In this document: piece by piece, positions 6,564-14,949 of the stretch
Layout: every line of letters begins with the position of its first letter
Position numbering within the stretch: the first letter of the stretch is position 1
Made by a program: the position numbers and the translations under genes
Notes under the pieces: model-generated
What the model was told of the DNA's origin: nothing
The model's database searches: none
The model's input: only the letters and a program-made list of their open reading frames with translations
Origin: Candidatus Hydrogenedentota bacterium
Lineage (GTDB): Bacteria; Hydrogenedentota; Hydrogenedentia; Hydrogenedentiales; CAITNO01
Direction of reading: 5' to 3'
Assembly (NCBI GenBank): GCA_903922535.1
Contig: CAIXUF010000606.1
Location: 1-33,464 of the forward strand
DNA length: 33,464 nucleotides

Positions 6564-8954
6564 ATGAGCGTTATGGGGCGCAGACAGTTCTTCTTCAAAT
6601 CAACAGTGGTCCCGCTCGTGACAGGCCTGTTCCTGTTTTCGGGGTGGTCACTTTACTCCGCGGCCCAGAATAGGGCCGAAGTCACGACGCAGGAGTTTGC
6701 ACGGGAAGTTGAACGTGTCCTCCCCGAAGAAAAACCCTACGACTACCACCACAGGCTGTCAGATGGTCCCGTGCACACGGCGAAACGCGATTCTGACGCC
6801 AAGCCCCAGTCTGGCGAACTGGCGCTGCCGGAGTCGGGCTGGAAACTGGTCTGGAACCAGAACAGTTCCACCGTTCTCGGCAATGCGGTCCAGGATTTTC
6901 AGGACTATCTGAACACCTCGATGGGGGTTCACGCGGCAGTGGAGGGCCGGGATTCCCTGCACGACGGGCAGGATTTGGGCCGGTGTATTGTGGTCGGAAC
7001 GCGCGACCAGTTGCCCGGATGCGGGGATGCCCTGAAAGGCCCCAAGGACTACGCGATTGCAGCGTCGCCGGACCGGTTGACGGTGTGCGGGTTCGATGAG
7101 CGGGGCGCGATGTACGGACTCTACAACCTGGAAGCCCGGATGAATCTGCGCGGGGCGCCGTTTCTGCCCGGGAACCTGAAGACCGTGCGGCACAGTCTCT
7201 ACGATGTGCGCATGGTGGAATCCTGGATGGGGTGGATGGAATGGCCGGACCAGTTGCTTTCGCATCTGGCGCATGACGGGTTTGACGGCATCTTTGCCTC
7301 GTGTTACGCCAACCCGAACGGAGACCGCAGCACGGCGGAGTCTTCGACCGAATTCTACGCCCGCCTGCTGTTCATGGTGCGCCAGCAGGATCCGGCCCGG
7401 ATACGGGATTTGATCAACCGGGCGTCCCGCTTTGGAATCAAGGTCTACACGCCGATCATTTATCAATCCCTGGGAACCCCGGAAAGCGAGGCGGGGCTCC
7501 GCCAACTGACGCGCGACATTCTGGAGAAGTTCCCTGACATCCAGGGGTACATGCTCTTGACGGAAGGCTTCTGGTACAAGCAGTGGGGGGGAGGCCATGG
7601 CGCGGGCAGGGAGTACGTGCAGGACTGGGCCCGGAACTGGGGCCGGGCGGTGGAGATTGTGACAGAGGAATGCCACCGTGTAAATCCCGCCATCGAAATT
7701 CTGCCGTGGGAATACAACATTGATTTCCGGCCAGAAAACGTTGAGTTGAAACGATATTTCATCCAACAGCTTCCCGCCGACACGATACCGATGCTCACCT
7801 GGGAAAACGGGAAGCGTTTTGAGATCGACGGCATGAAGGGATACCTGCGCGACTATTCGCTGAACCAAATCGGGCCGGCGGAGGTGACAGAGGCCCAGAT
7901 TGGCGAGGCCCGCCAGCGGAACATGAAGGTTTACTGCAAGGCCGACACTTTTGCCGCCTGGCAGTTCGGCACCATCCCGTATCTCCCTTTTCCCTACCAA
8001 TGGTACGAACGGTACAAGGCGCTGGAGAAGTACGGGGTGAACGGCACGATGGAGAGCCACAGCAGCGGGTACACTCCCAATTTCATGACCGAACTTCGGG
8101 CGTGGACCTGCTGGAGCGATGCGCCTTCCCTGGAAGAACTGCTTGGCGCCATTGCCGCACGTGATTTCGGAAGCGGACAGCAGGAAATGGTGCTCAAAGC
8201 GTGGGATCATTTCAGCCGGGCGATTCGCCTGGTGCCGGACACCGGCCCAAACATGGGAACCAACAACGCCATTGGCAATCCCCTTTTCTTCCAGGAACCG
8301 CCCCTCCGAACTACGACGTTCAAGTATTCATGGACGGACCACGACAAATGGCTGGGATATTTCGGAGGGCAAATCAACCCCTACTGGCCATTCACCGTCT
8401 CGCGCATGGTCTTCTATCCCGACTTCACGAACCAGGTTAACAATGCCGAGCTTTACGCGCGGGGCGCGACTGGTGTGGAAGTCGGACCGGAAACGAAGGT
8501 CCTGCCGGTCTTCCTCAAATACCTGCGGCAGGCGTCTGACCAGATGGAGGAGGGCTTGAAGCTGTACCGGGCTGCCGCGCTTGGAAGCCCGGAGTCCAAA
8601 CGGCAGGGGGCCGTCCACGAAGTGGTGGTCGCCGAGCATCTGCAACGGATGATGCAGAGCGATGCCGCCATTCTTGAGTTCGAGGACCTCCGCCTGCAAC
8701 TGGAGGCGCAAAAGGATTCTCAAAAGAGGGGGGTAATGCTCGACCAGATGGAAACCATCTTGCGCGGGGAGATCACCCGCACGGAGTTTTCGCTGCTTGC
8801 CGCTACCCGGGATTCGCGCCTCGGATTCCAGTTCGAGCAGGACTATGTTTACACCCCGTATTCTTTGCGGGAAAAGCTGGGGAGCCTGCACGAAACGCTG
8901 GAGAAACAACTGCCGGAGCGCCGCAGGAAGACTGGCGGCGGGCAGGGTTCGTGA
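6564..8954 (+). CDS. Tat-exported glycoside hydrolase-like protein (GH20/GH67-type N domain plus barrel)
   Basis: This is a 796-aa protein. The ATG at 6564 has GAGGAGG upstream and starts a signal with twin arginines (GRRQFFFKS) followed by a hydrophobic stretch to about residue 34, so Tat export is likely. Residues about 85-200 resemble the alpha/beta domain found before the catalytic barrel of GH20, GH67 and related enzymes (alternating beta strands, DYAIAASPDRLTVCGFDERG, then GAMYGLYNLEARM). Residues about 205-560 look like a TIM barrel, with acidic or aromatic candidates in YMLLTEGFW and ILPWEYN. A helical C-terminal region follows. The exact GH family and substrate are not recognised; alpha-glucuronidase-like or hexosaminidase-like activity is possible. 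It sits 21 bases before an aldo/keto reductase gene. Confidence 0.75.
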   Translation: MSVMGRRQFFFKSTVVPLVTGLFLFSGWSLYSAAQNRAEVTTQEFAREVERVLPEEKPYDYHHRLSDGPVHTAKRDSDAKPQSGELALPESGWKLVWNQNSSTVLGNAVQDFQDYLNTSMGVHAAVEGRDSLHDGQDLGRCIVVGTRDQLPGCGDALKGPKDYAIAASPDRLTVCGFDERGAMYGLYNLEARMNLRGAPFLPGNLKTVRHSLYDVRMVESWMGWMEWPDQLLSHLAHDGFDGIFASCYANPNGDRSTAESSTEFYARLLFMVRQQDPARIRDLINRASRFGIKVYTPIIYQSLGTPESEAGLRQLTRDILEKFPDIQGYMLLTEGFWYKQWGGGHGAGREYVQDWARNWGRAVEIVTEECHRVNPAIEILPWEYNIDFRPENVELKRYFIQQLPADTIPMLTWENGKRFEIDGMKGYLRDYSLNQIGPAEVTEAQIGEARQRNMKVYCKADTFAAWQFGTIPYLPFPYQWYERYKALEKYGVNGTMESHSSGYTPNFMTELRAWTCWSDAPSLEELLGAIAARDFGSGQQEMVLKAWDHFSRAIRLVPDTGPNMGTNNAIGNPLFFQEPPLRTTTFKYSWTDHDKWLGYFGGQINPYWPFTVSRMVFYPDFTNQVNNAELYARGATGVEVGPETKVLPVFLKYLRQASDQMEEGLKLYRAAALGSPESKRQGAVHEVVVAEHLQRMMQSDAAILEFEDLRLQLEAQKDSQKRGVMLDQMETILRGEITRTEFSLLAATRDSRLGFQFEQDYVYTPYSLREKLGSLHETLEKQLPERRRKTGGGQGS

Positions 8955-8975
8955 CAACGAGAAAGGGCGGTAGAG

Positions 8976-9965
8976 ATGAAGACGAGAATCCTTGGAAGGA
9001 CCGGACTGGAAGTGGGCGAGCTTTCGTTGGGCGCGGCATTTGTCACCGGCGGCGAAAAAGGTTTTGACGGCGCCCTCCCGGTCGTCAGACGCGCGCTCGA
9101 ACTCGGCATGAACCTTGCGGACACGTCCGCAGACTATGGCGACAGCGAGCAAGCCCTGGGGCATGCACTGTATGAAATTGGAAAACCGTGTATCCTCTCC
9201 ACGAAACTTGGGCCGCGTTCCGGGGCTCCCTTCGACCCGAAAGACAAAGCCTGCCTCCGCCGGATTTTCGAAGAGAGCCTTGAGTTTCTCCACCGGGACT
9301 TCATCGACATCCTGATGATTCATGAGCCGGACAGGCCCGGGGAATTCGACTGGTACAATGACGGCGTCAGTTTTGAGGGCCCGGTCGTGGAACTGCTGCA
9401 GGAACTCAAGCAAGAGGGACTGATCAAATACACCGGCCTTGGCGGTACGACCGCGTATGCACTCGCGCGAATCATGGCAACGGGACAGTATGACGTCGTT
9501 TTGACCGCATTCAACAGCAGTCTTTTATGGCGCGAGGCGATGATTGCCATACTGCCGGAGGCGCAGAAACAGAACATGGGCGTTTTCCTTGCCTCACCGA
9601 CACAACAGGGATGGCTGGCGCGCCGCTTTGACAGGGAGATCGAGAGCGGTGCCCTGTTCCTGAGTCCGCCGCGGCGGGCGCAGTTCAGGGCGCTCTACGA
9701 TCTGTGTGACGACTGCGGCATTGAGATACCGGTGTTGTGTCTCAGGTGGGCGCTTGGCGTGAAAGGCGTTTCCAGCGTGCTGACGGGCCCGCGCAGTGTG
9801 GCGCAGCTTGAGCAGAACATCCAGGCCGTGGAACAGGGCCCGCTGCCCGACGAGGTGAACCAGCGCCTTGACGAGATCGCCGCCCTCGTGCCGTTTCGGC
9901 CCTATGACGAGCCTGTCGAGTGCGCCTTTGGCAACCCGGGCTACTGGGGCCCGGGGCCCGCATAA
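8976..9965 (+). CDS. Aldo/keto reductase
   Basis: This 329-aa protein is a cytoplasmic NADPH-type aldo/keto reductase fold. The family tetrad is visible as Asp49 and Tyr54 (NLADTSADYGDSE), Lys77 (STKLG) and His116 (MIHEPD). The C-terminal cofactor region includes TGPRSVAQLEQNI. The start at 8976 follows AAGGGCGG. It begins 21 bases after the upstream glycosidase gene, so the two are probably cotranscribed. A role in reducing or oxidising a released sugar or sugar derivative (L-fucose- or galactose-dehydrogenase-like members exist) is inferred from context; the substrate is unknown. Confidence 0.9.
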   Translation: MKTRILGRTGLEVGELSLGAAFVTGGEKGFDGALPVVRRALELGMNLADTSADYGDSEQALGHALYEIGKPCILSTKLGPRSGAPFDPKDKACLRRIFEESLEFLHRDFIDILMIHEPDRPGEFDWYNDGVSFEGPVVELLQELKQEGLIKYTGLGGTTAYALARIMATGQYDVVLTAFNSSLLWREAMIAILPEAQKQNMGVFLASPTQQGWLARRFDREIESGALFLSPPRRAQFRALYDLCDDCGIEIPVLCLRWALGVKGVSSVLTGPRSVAQLEQNIQAVEQGPLPDEVNQRLDEIAALVPFRPYDEPVECAFGNPGYWGPGPA

Positions 9966-10077
9966 CGCGTTGTTCAGGCATCTGTGAACGCCCGGCTGTT
10001 TGCGGAGCCTGTGGACCGGCCAAACCTGGCTGCGCAGCCTTGCGGATGTGCAATACTTCTGGAAGAGGGTTGTTCAC

Positions 10078-12537
10078 ATGAGTCATCAGAAAGTCGTGAG
10101 TCTGGCCTTCGCCCATCTTGCCGTTGTTTTTTGGGTGGTTTCGGGCGCAGCCCCGGCCCAGAACAGCCCAAAGACAAGCTCACCCATAGCGTCGGTCCTG
10201 CGTGAGCCTCTGCCGCCTGAGAAACTGACCTGCACTTTGACCGATGTCGGAATCACAGTCCAGGGGCCCGCCTTTTCCTACACGATGGAAAGGGCGTCTG
10301 GAATGGTCACGTCGCTGCGCGTGATTCGGAACGGGGAGCCGGTCATCGAATCCGCCGGGCCAGCCGATATCGTGGTGGATGGCCGTCATTTGGCTTCTCC
10401 CGAAACAACCGGAAAGACCGACATCCTGTACCAGGGAGAAGACAAGGTTGTGCTGCGCAGCGAAGGTACGCTCAAAGATGCGGCCGGTCACGGTTCTTCC
10501 CTGCACTGCTCGGTGCGGACCACGGTCTTCAATGACGGTGTCATGGTCGCCGAATTGGGACTCCTGCCAGAGAAAGACCTTGCCGTCCGGGAGCGGATCC
10601 AGTGGCAGTTGCCGGTCCATGGGCGGTTCAGCAGCTACTTGCACAAGCGGCGGGACGAGAACGGCGACAAGTCTGTTTTCGGGAAACTGCCGGAAGCGGG
10701 CAAGGACATTCAACTTGCCAGCCTGACCTCCTGTCTGCAAGTGTTCAGCCCCGAGGCGGCTCTGGCGATCTTCACCGACAGCGGTTCAGCGCAAGTGTCC
10801 GGGGGACTCGACACCGCCGTCGTGGATGTGGACGAAAACATGCACGGCATGGCGTCATTGACTCTTTCGCAGTACATCGTCCATCTGAACCCCGAAGCGG
10901 AACCGTATGTGCTGAAGGCGGGAAGCGAGTTCGCGTTTCGCGTGGGCATCAGCGTGGCCCCCAATCGCCTTCCGCACCGCCGCACACAGGATCTCCGCAT
11001 GTTCACCTGGATCGGCGATGGCCAGTATCCTTACCCCGCAGACGGGGAGATCCGGGAAGCGGCCCGGTTGGGTTACACCGTGTTTCAGTTGCACCGCGTG
11101 GGAACGCCCGGCGCGCCCCGTCCGCCCGCGGACGAATTTGACCGCGTGCTCAAAACAGTCCATGACACCGGCATGCTGTTTGTCTGGGAAGAAAACGCCG
11201 ACCTGCTCTATGCCGCCGCGCCGGGCGTGGCGGAAATGAAAGCGCAAGACAAGTGGCCGCTATGGCAGGGATTCAACTACGGCGGACGCTACACAGCCTC
11301 CATGGACCCTTACTGCGACCTCGCGGCCACCTGTCTGGCCTCCCCGAACGGCCTGGCGGAGTACCGCCTGCTCAACCTCGGCCGGATGATGGACCGTTAC
11401 GCCGTGGACGGCATTTACCTTGATGACAACCTGCCCTATGCCAATTGCACGCTTTGGAAAGAGCACGGCCACCCTCAGAAAGTTTATGATTGCCTGATTG
11501 AACTGCACCAGATGAACTGGCAGCGCCGCGAACTGCTGCGGGCCCGCTGCCCCCATGCCGTGCTTATCAGCCACAACACGACCGCCCTGATCCTGCCCGC
11601 AATCTGCGATTTCGACGCCCATCTCTATGGCGAAGGCTACGGCTTTGGCTCGCTGGAGGCCTACTGGGAATTCTTCGGCATGATAAAGAGCCTTCACGCC
11701 CAGAACCAGATCTGGCCCGGCGGCACGGACAAGTCCCGATGCGCCGCATCCGTCGCGTACAACTATGATCTCCTGACCGGTGGCGGACAGTTCGAGTACT
11801 GCGATTGGCGTCTGTACGCCAAGAAACTGCCCTATGCCGAAGGTGTCACCGCGGACGAGGCACGCTATGTGAAGACCTGCAACCTGGCGCAGTACTATTT
11901 TGGCATCTACGAGTCGACGCCGCACTATTTCGCGAATTCCGCGGAACTCTTTACAACCGCCACGCCACTCACGTACGCGACCGTTTACGCCAACCGAATC
12001 TGGCTGGACTACCTGGTTCCGGTGGCCAACATGGCGGAAGAAGCCCAAACCACCGCGCTGACCATCCATCAACCCGGGAGGCTTGGACTGGACCCTGAAA
12101 CACAATATGCCGTTTACGACGTCAACGCGCGAACAGTGTCAGTGACTGCCGGCAGCGCCATTTCATCGAGTCTGTCGCAGATCCTGATTCCCGGGGAAAG
12201 CCTGAAGCTGTTCTACATCAGGCCCTTGTCAGGCGGTGCCGTGCATCACCTCTGGGGCGGCAAGAGGATTTCCGAGACTTCTGAGGCGGACAAGTGCGTT
12301 GTGGAAGTACAGGCTCCGGCGGGGCTGCAGGATTTGGTTGTGCTTGCCACTTCAGGCCGGGGTCTCAAGGAGGTCACGGTCAACGGCGCGCCGGCGGAGT
12401 TTGCCTTTGACCCCGCCTCCGGCCTCGTGCATGGCAGGGTCACCTTCACCGCGGAACCCCTTAGAGTGGAGGCGGTGGTGTCCGATGACGGGCGCGGCAA
12501 GTTGCCGGAGAAAGCCCTCACGCCGGAACGCCTGTAA
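10078..12537 (+). CDS. Secreted TIM-barrel glycosidase-like protein, family not recognised
   Basis: This is an 819-aa protein. The ATG at 10078 is chosen over the longer frame because GAAGAGGG precedes it and a signal peptide follows directly (hydrophobic at about 7-24, likely cleavage near APAQ, 25-28). Residues about 45-300 are beta-rich, like the N-terminal sandwich of clan GH-D and related enzymes. Residues about 308-640 look like a (beta/alpha)8 barrel with DGIYLDDNLP at about 444-453; Asp449/450 sits at a strand end and is a candidate catalytic residue. The C-terminal part is again beta-rich. It resembles uncharacterised glycoside-hydrolase-like proteins of PVC bacteria, but I cannot assign a family number. 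It lies between two aldo/keto reductase genes. Confidence 0.7.
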   Translation: MSHQKVVSLAFAHLAVVFWVVSGAAPAQNSPKTSSPIASVLREPLPPEKLTCTLTDVGITVQGPAFSYTMERASGMVTSLRVIRNGEPVIESAGPADIVVDGRHLASPETTGKTDILYQGEDKVVLRSEGTLKDAAGHGSSLHCSVRTTVFNDGVMVAELGLLPEKDLAVRERIQWQLPVHGRFSSYLHKRRDENGDKSVFGKLPEAGKDIQLASLTSCLQVFSPEAALAIFTDSGSAQVSGGLDTAVVDVDENMHGMASLTLSQYIVHLNPEAEPYVLKAGSEFAFRVGISVAPNRLPHRRTQDLRMFTWIGDGQYPYPADGEIREAARLGYTVFQLHRVGTPGAPRPPADEFDRVLKTVHDTGMLFVWEENADLLYAAAPGVAEMKAQDKWPLWQGFNYGGRYTASMDPYCDLAATCLASPNGLAEYRLLNLGRMMDRYAVDGIYLDDNLPYANCTLWKEHGHPQKVYDCLIELHQMNWQRRELLRARCPHAVLISHNTTALILPAICDFDAHLYGEGYGFGSLEAYWEFFGMIKSLHAQNQIWPGGTDKSRCAASVAYNYDLLTGGGQFEYCDWRLYAKKLPYAEGVTADEARYVKTCNLAQYYFGIYESTPHYFANSAELFTTATPLTYATVYANRIWLDYLVPVANMAEEAQTTALTIHQPGRLGLDPETQYAVYDVNARTVSVTAGSAISSSLSQILIPGESLKLFYIRPLSGGAVHHLWGGKRISETSEADKCVVEVQAPAGLQDLVVLATSGRGLKEVTVNGAPAEFAFDPASGLVHGRVTFTAEPLRVEAVVSDDGRGKLPEKALTPERL

Positions 12538-12754
12538 GCGGTGGGGCGTATTCGAACGGCCCGGATTTCTTCTTGACCCGTGGGTTCTCGAACCAACGCG
12601 CAAACAGCGCTCCGGTTGAAAACCGACAACAAGTTCTGATTCAATCCCCATGCCATCGCAATCAAATGGAACCGCCTGTGTTTTCTTGCCCGTCAGGCGG
12701 GTGTCTGCCCCTCGCGAGCGGCAACTGGCAACTGTAATGCAAGGGTCGAATTCT

Positions 12755-13693
12755 ATGGGTGCGCTTTCTTCTGGCTTGCCGGACCTTTTTTGGCGCGGCG
12801 AGACGCTGTCCCGTGTCTTTCTCGGCACGGCGCAACTGGGCATGGACTATGGGATTGCCAATGCCCAAGGCAAGCCCGACGACCGCAAGGCCGCCGTCCT
12901 TCTTGAGACGGCCTGGAACCTGGGAATCCGCTGTTTTGACACGGCCCAGGCCTACGGCGACAGCGAAGCCGTCTTGGGCCGTGTCCTGCGCGCCATGGGC
13001 GTGTCCGCCGAGGCACGAATCGTCTCCAAGCTGTCTGCCCGGATGGACCCCGTCAATCTCTCGCAGGTCGCTGATTCGATCGAGCGAACCTTTGACCATC
13101 TCGGCATCGACCGTCTCTGGTGCATGATGTTTCACCGGGCAACCTGGCTTGATCTATGGGATCGGGGGCTTGGCGAGTTGTTGTTGGAGCACCGCGGCGC
13201 CGGGCGGATTCAACACTTGGGTGTGTCGCTCGACAGTCCCGACGAAGTGCCCCGTTGCCTGTCCCACCCTGCCATGGAGGTGCTGCAACTGGCCTGCAAC
13301 GCGTGGGACCGCCGGATGCCGCGCCTGCGCGTGCTGGAAACCGCGCGCGGGAACGGCCAGATCTGCTGCGTCAGGAGCATATATCTTCAGGGCCTGCTCA
13401 CCTTGCCGCCGGAGCGCGTCGCCGCGCGCCTGCCCATTGCCCGCCAGGCTTCTGTCCGCTGGCATGAAGTGGCGGCGCGCCACGGCATGTCGGCGAAAGA
13501 AATGGCTGTCCGTTTCGCCCTGACACTCAATGCCCCCCTGGTGATAGGCGCCGAATCCCCGGACCAGGTGCGCGAAACTGCGGAGCTGGCGCAGTTGGGA
13601 CCTCTGTCGCAGGAAGTTCTTGTCGCCCTTGACGAATCACTCGATCCCGTCGTTGACGATAGAATCCTGACGCCCCGGCTTTGGACGAGTTGA
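12755..13693 (+). CDS. Aldo/keto reductase (second copy, distinct subfamily)
   Basis: This is a 312-aa protein. The tetrad is Asp62 and Tyr67 (CFDTAQAYGDSE), Lys92 (VSKLSA) and His127 (MMFHRA). It begins VFLGTAQLGMDYGIAN, the pattern of the short AKR subfamily often found in sugar and cell-surface clusters (FLGTAQLG motif). The start is ambiguous: ATG 12755 has a weak AAGGG nine bases upstream, and ATG 12737 is in frame without a clear RBS. It is only distantly similar to the AKR at 8976, so it is not a recent duplicate. It is probably cytoplasmic; the substrate is unknown. Confidence 0.88.
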   Translation: MGALSSGLPDLFWRGETLSRVFLGTAQLGMDYGIANAQGKPDDRKAAVLLETAWNLGIRCFDTAQAYGDSEAVLGRVLRAMGVSAEARIVSKLSARMDPVNLSQVADSIERTFDHLGIDRLWCMMFHRATWLDLWDRGLGELLLEHRGAGRIQHLGVSLDSPDEVPRCLSHPAMEVLQLACNAWDRRMPRLRVLETARGNGQICCVRSIYLQGLLTLPPERVAARLPIARQASVRWHEVAARHGMSAKEMAVRFALTLNAPLVIGAESPDQVRETAELAQLGPLSQEVLVALDESLDPVVDDRILTPRLWTS

Positions 13694-13828
13694 CCCGTCA
13701 TGTCAGTGCCCTGAAGGAACACGCCAAGTGCGAAAGGCCGGTACCGCGACCGTATGGAGGACGGCAGCAGATTCCTCTATACTGTCCATTCAATCGTGTC
13801 AACTCCGTACGGGAGATGGAGTCAAGCC

Positions 13829-14932
13829 ATGCTGCTTAGCCGACGTGCATTTGTTTTGACGGGCGCCGCGGGTACGCTCGAATTGGCCAGCGTCAGGGAT
13901 GCTGCGGCCGGGGACGCCGACAACAAGAACGATGACGGCAACTGGACGTTCACCGAAACGGACGCTGTCATAGCAGCAGCGGTGCAAGAACGTCTGCCAG
14001 AACGGATGTTCGACATTCACGCCCACCTGTACCGTAAGCACGACCTGGGCCAGCCTGGCCCGGAGTTGACGGAACAGGGGCCGGACACTGTGGATGTGGG
14101 CGTATGGCGGACGCATCTTGGAAAGGAGGCAGGGCAGCAGAGGCTTGCAGGCGGCCTCTTTCTTCCCTATCCGGTGAAGCACGGGGACGTCGATGCGGGG
14201 AATGATTTTCTGCTGGCACAGGTTGACGCCGCAGAGTTGGCCCGTGGACTGATCGTCATAACGCCCGATTCGGATCGTGCCAAGGCGGAATCCTACTTTC
14301 GGAATCCCCGAATTATCGGGTTCAAGCCGTATCATGTCTTCGCGCACCGGGACCAGACCTTTGACGCCGCGCTCGATGAGTATCTCCCCGAATGGGTTTG
14401 GGAGATGGCCGACGCGCACGGCGCGGTGATTCTCCTGCACCTTGTGCGGCAGGCGGCGTTGTCCGATCCGGGAAACCAGGACGCCATACTCAGGTACTGC
14501 ACGAAATATCTGAAGGCCAACCTCCTGCTTGCCCATGCGGGCCGCGGCTTTCACGCCCCCAACACGATTCGGGCGTTGCCGGCCTTGAAAGGCCTGAAGA
14601 ACGTCTATTTCGATTTGGCCGCCGTGTGCGAACCGGACGCGCTCATGGCCATCGTGAAGACATTCGGCCCGCGCCGGCTCCTGTGGGGGAGCGATTTTCC
14701 CGTCTCGCAGCAGCGGGGCAAATGCGTGACGGTGGGCGATGCGTTTTCGTGGATTTGCCCGCGGCGGATCGATGTGGACCCTGCGGCGCCCGTATGCCAC
14801 CCGACGCTGGTCGGGCTTGAGTCCCTGCGTGCCGTCACACTCATGGCGGAACTCATGGACCTTTCAAAGCAGGACATCGAGGACATCTTCTTCAACAACG
14901 CACGGAGGCTGCTCCGGATTCAAGGCAACTGA
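13829..14932 (+). CDS. Tat-exported amidohydrolase (amidohydrolase-2 family)
   Basis: This is a 367-aa metal-dependent hydrolase of the amidohydrolase-2 type, in which lactonases and decarboxylases also occur. Its N-terminus SRRAFVLTGAAG is a twin-arginine signal. Metal-site residues are visible: His64 and His66 (DIHAHL), His204 (LLHLVRQ), His236 (LAHAGRGF) and Asp289 (LLWGSDFP). The ATG at 13829 is chosen because GGAG lies upstream and the Tat motif follows at once; a longer in-frame start is possible. An exported family-2 amidohydrolase in a glycan locus could open a sugar lactone or trim a modification; that is inference. The next gene starts 17 bases later, so the two probably share a message. 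Confidence 0.88.
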   Translation: MLLSRRAFVLTGAAGTLELASVRDAAAGDADNKNDDGNWTFTETDAVIAAAVQERLPERMFDIHAHLYRKHDLGQPGPELTEQGPDTVDVGVWRTHLGKEAGQQRLAGGLFLPYPVKHGDVDAGNDFLLAQVDAAELARGLIVITPDSDRAKAESYFRNPRIIGFKPYHVFAHRDQTFDAALDEYLPEWVWEMADAHGAVILLHLVRQAALSDPGNQDAILRYCTKYLKANLLLAHAGRGFHAPNTIRALPALKGLKNVYFDLAAVCEPDALMAIVKTFGPRRLLWGSDFPVSQQRGKCVTVGDAFSWICPRRIDVDPAAPVCHPTLVGLESLRAVTLMAELMDLSKQDIEDIFFNNARRLLRIQGN

Positions 14933-14949
14933 AAGGAAATCGGCACGGA

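Noticed and set aside
12538..12754. Possible extra small gene or longer N-terminus before the second aldo/keto reductase
   Set aside because: Upstream in-frame starts lack an RBS and add a sequence with no AKR similarity; no other coding signal is seen.
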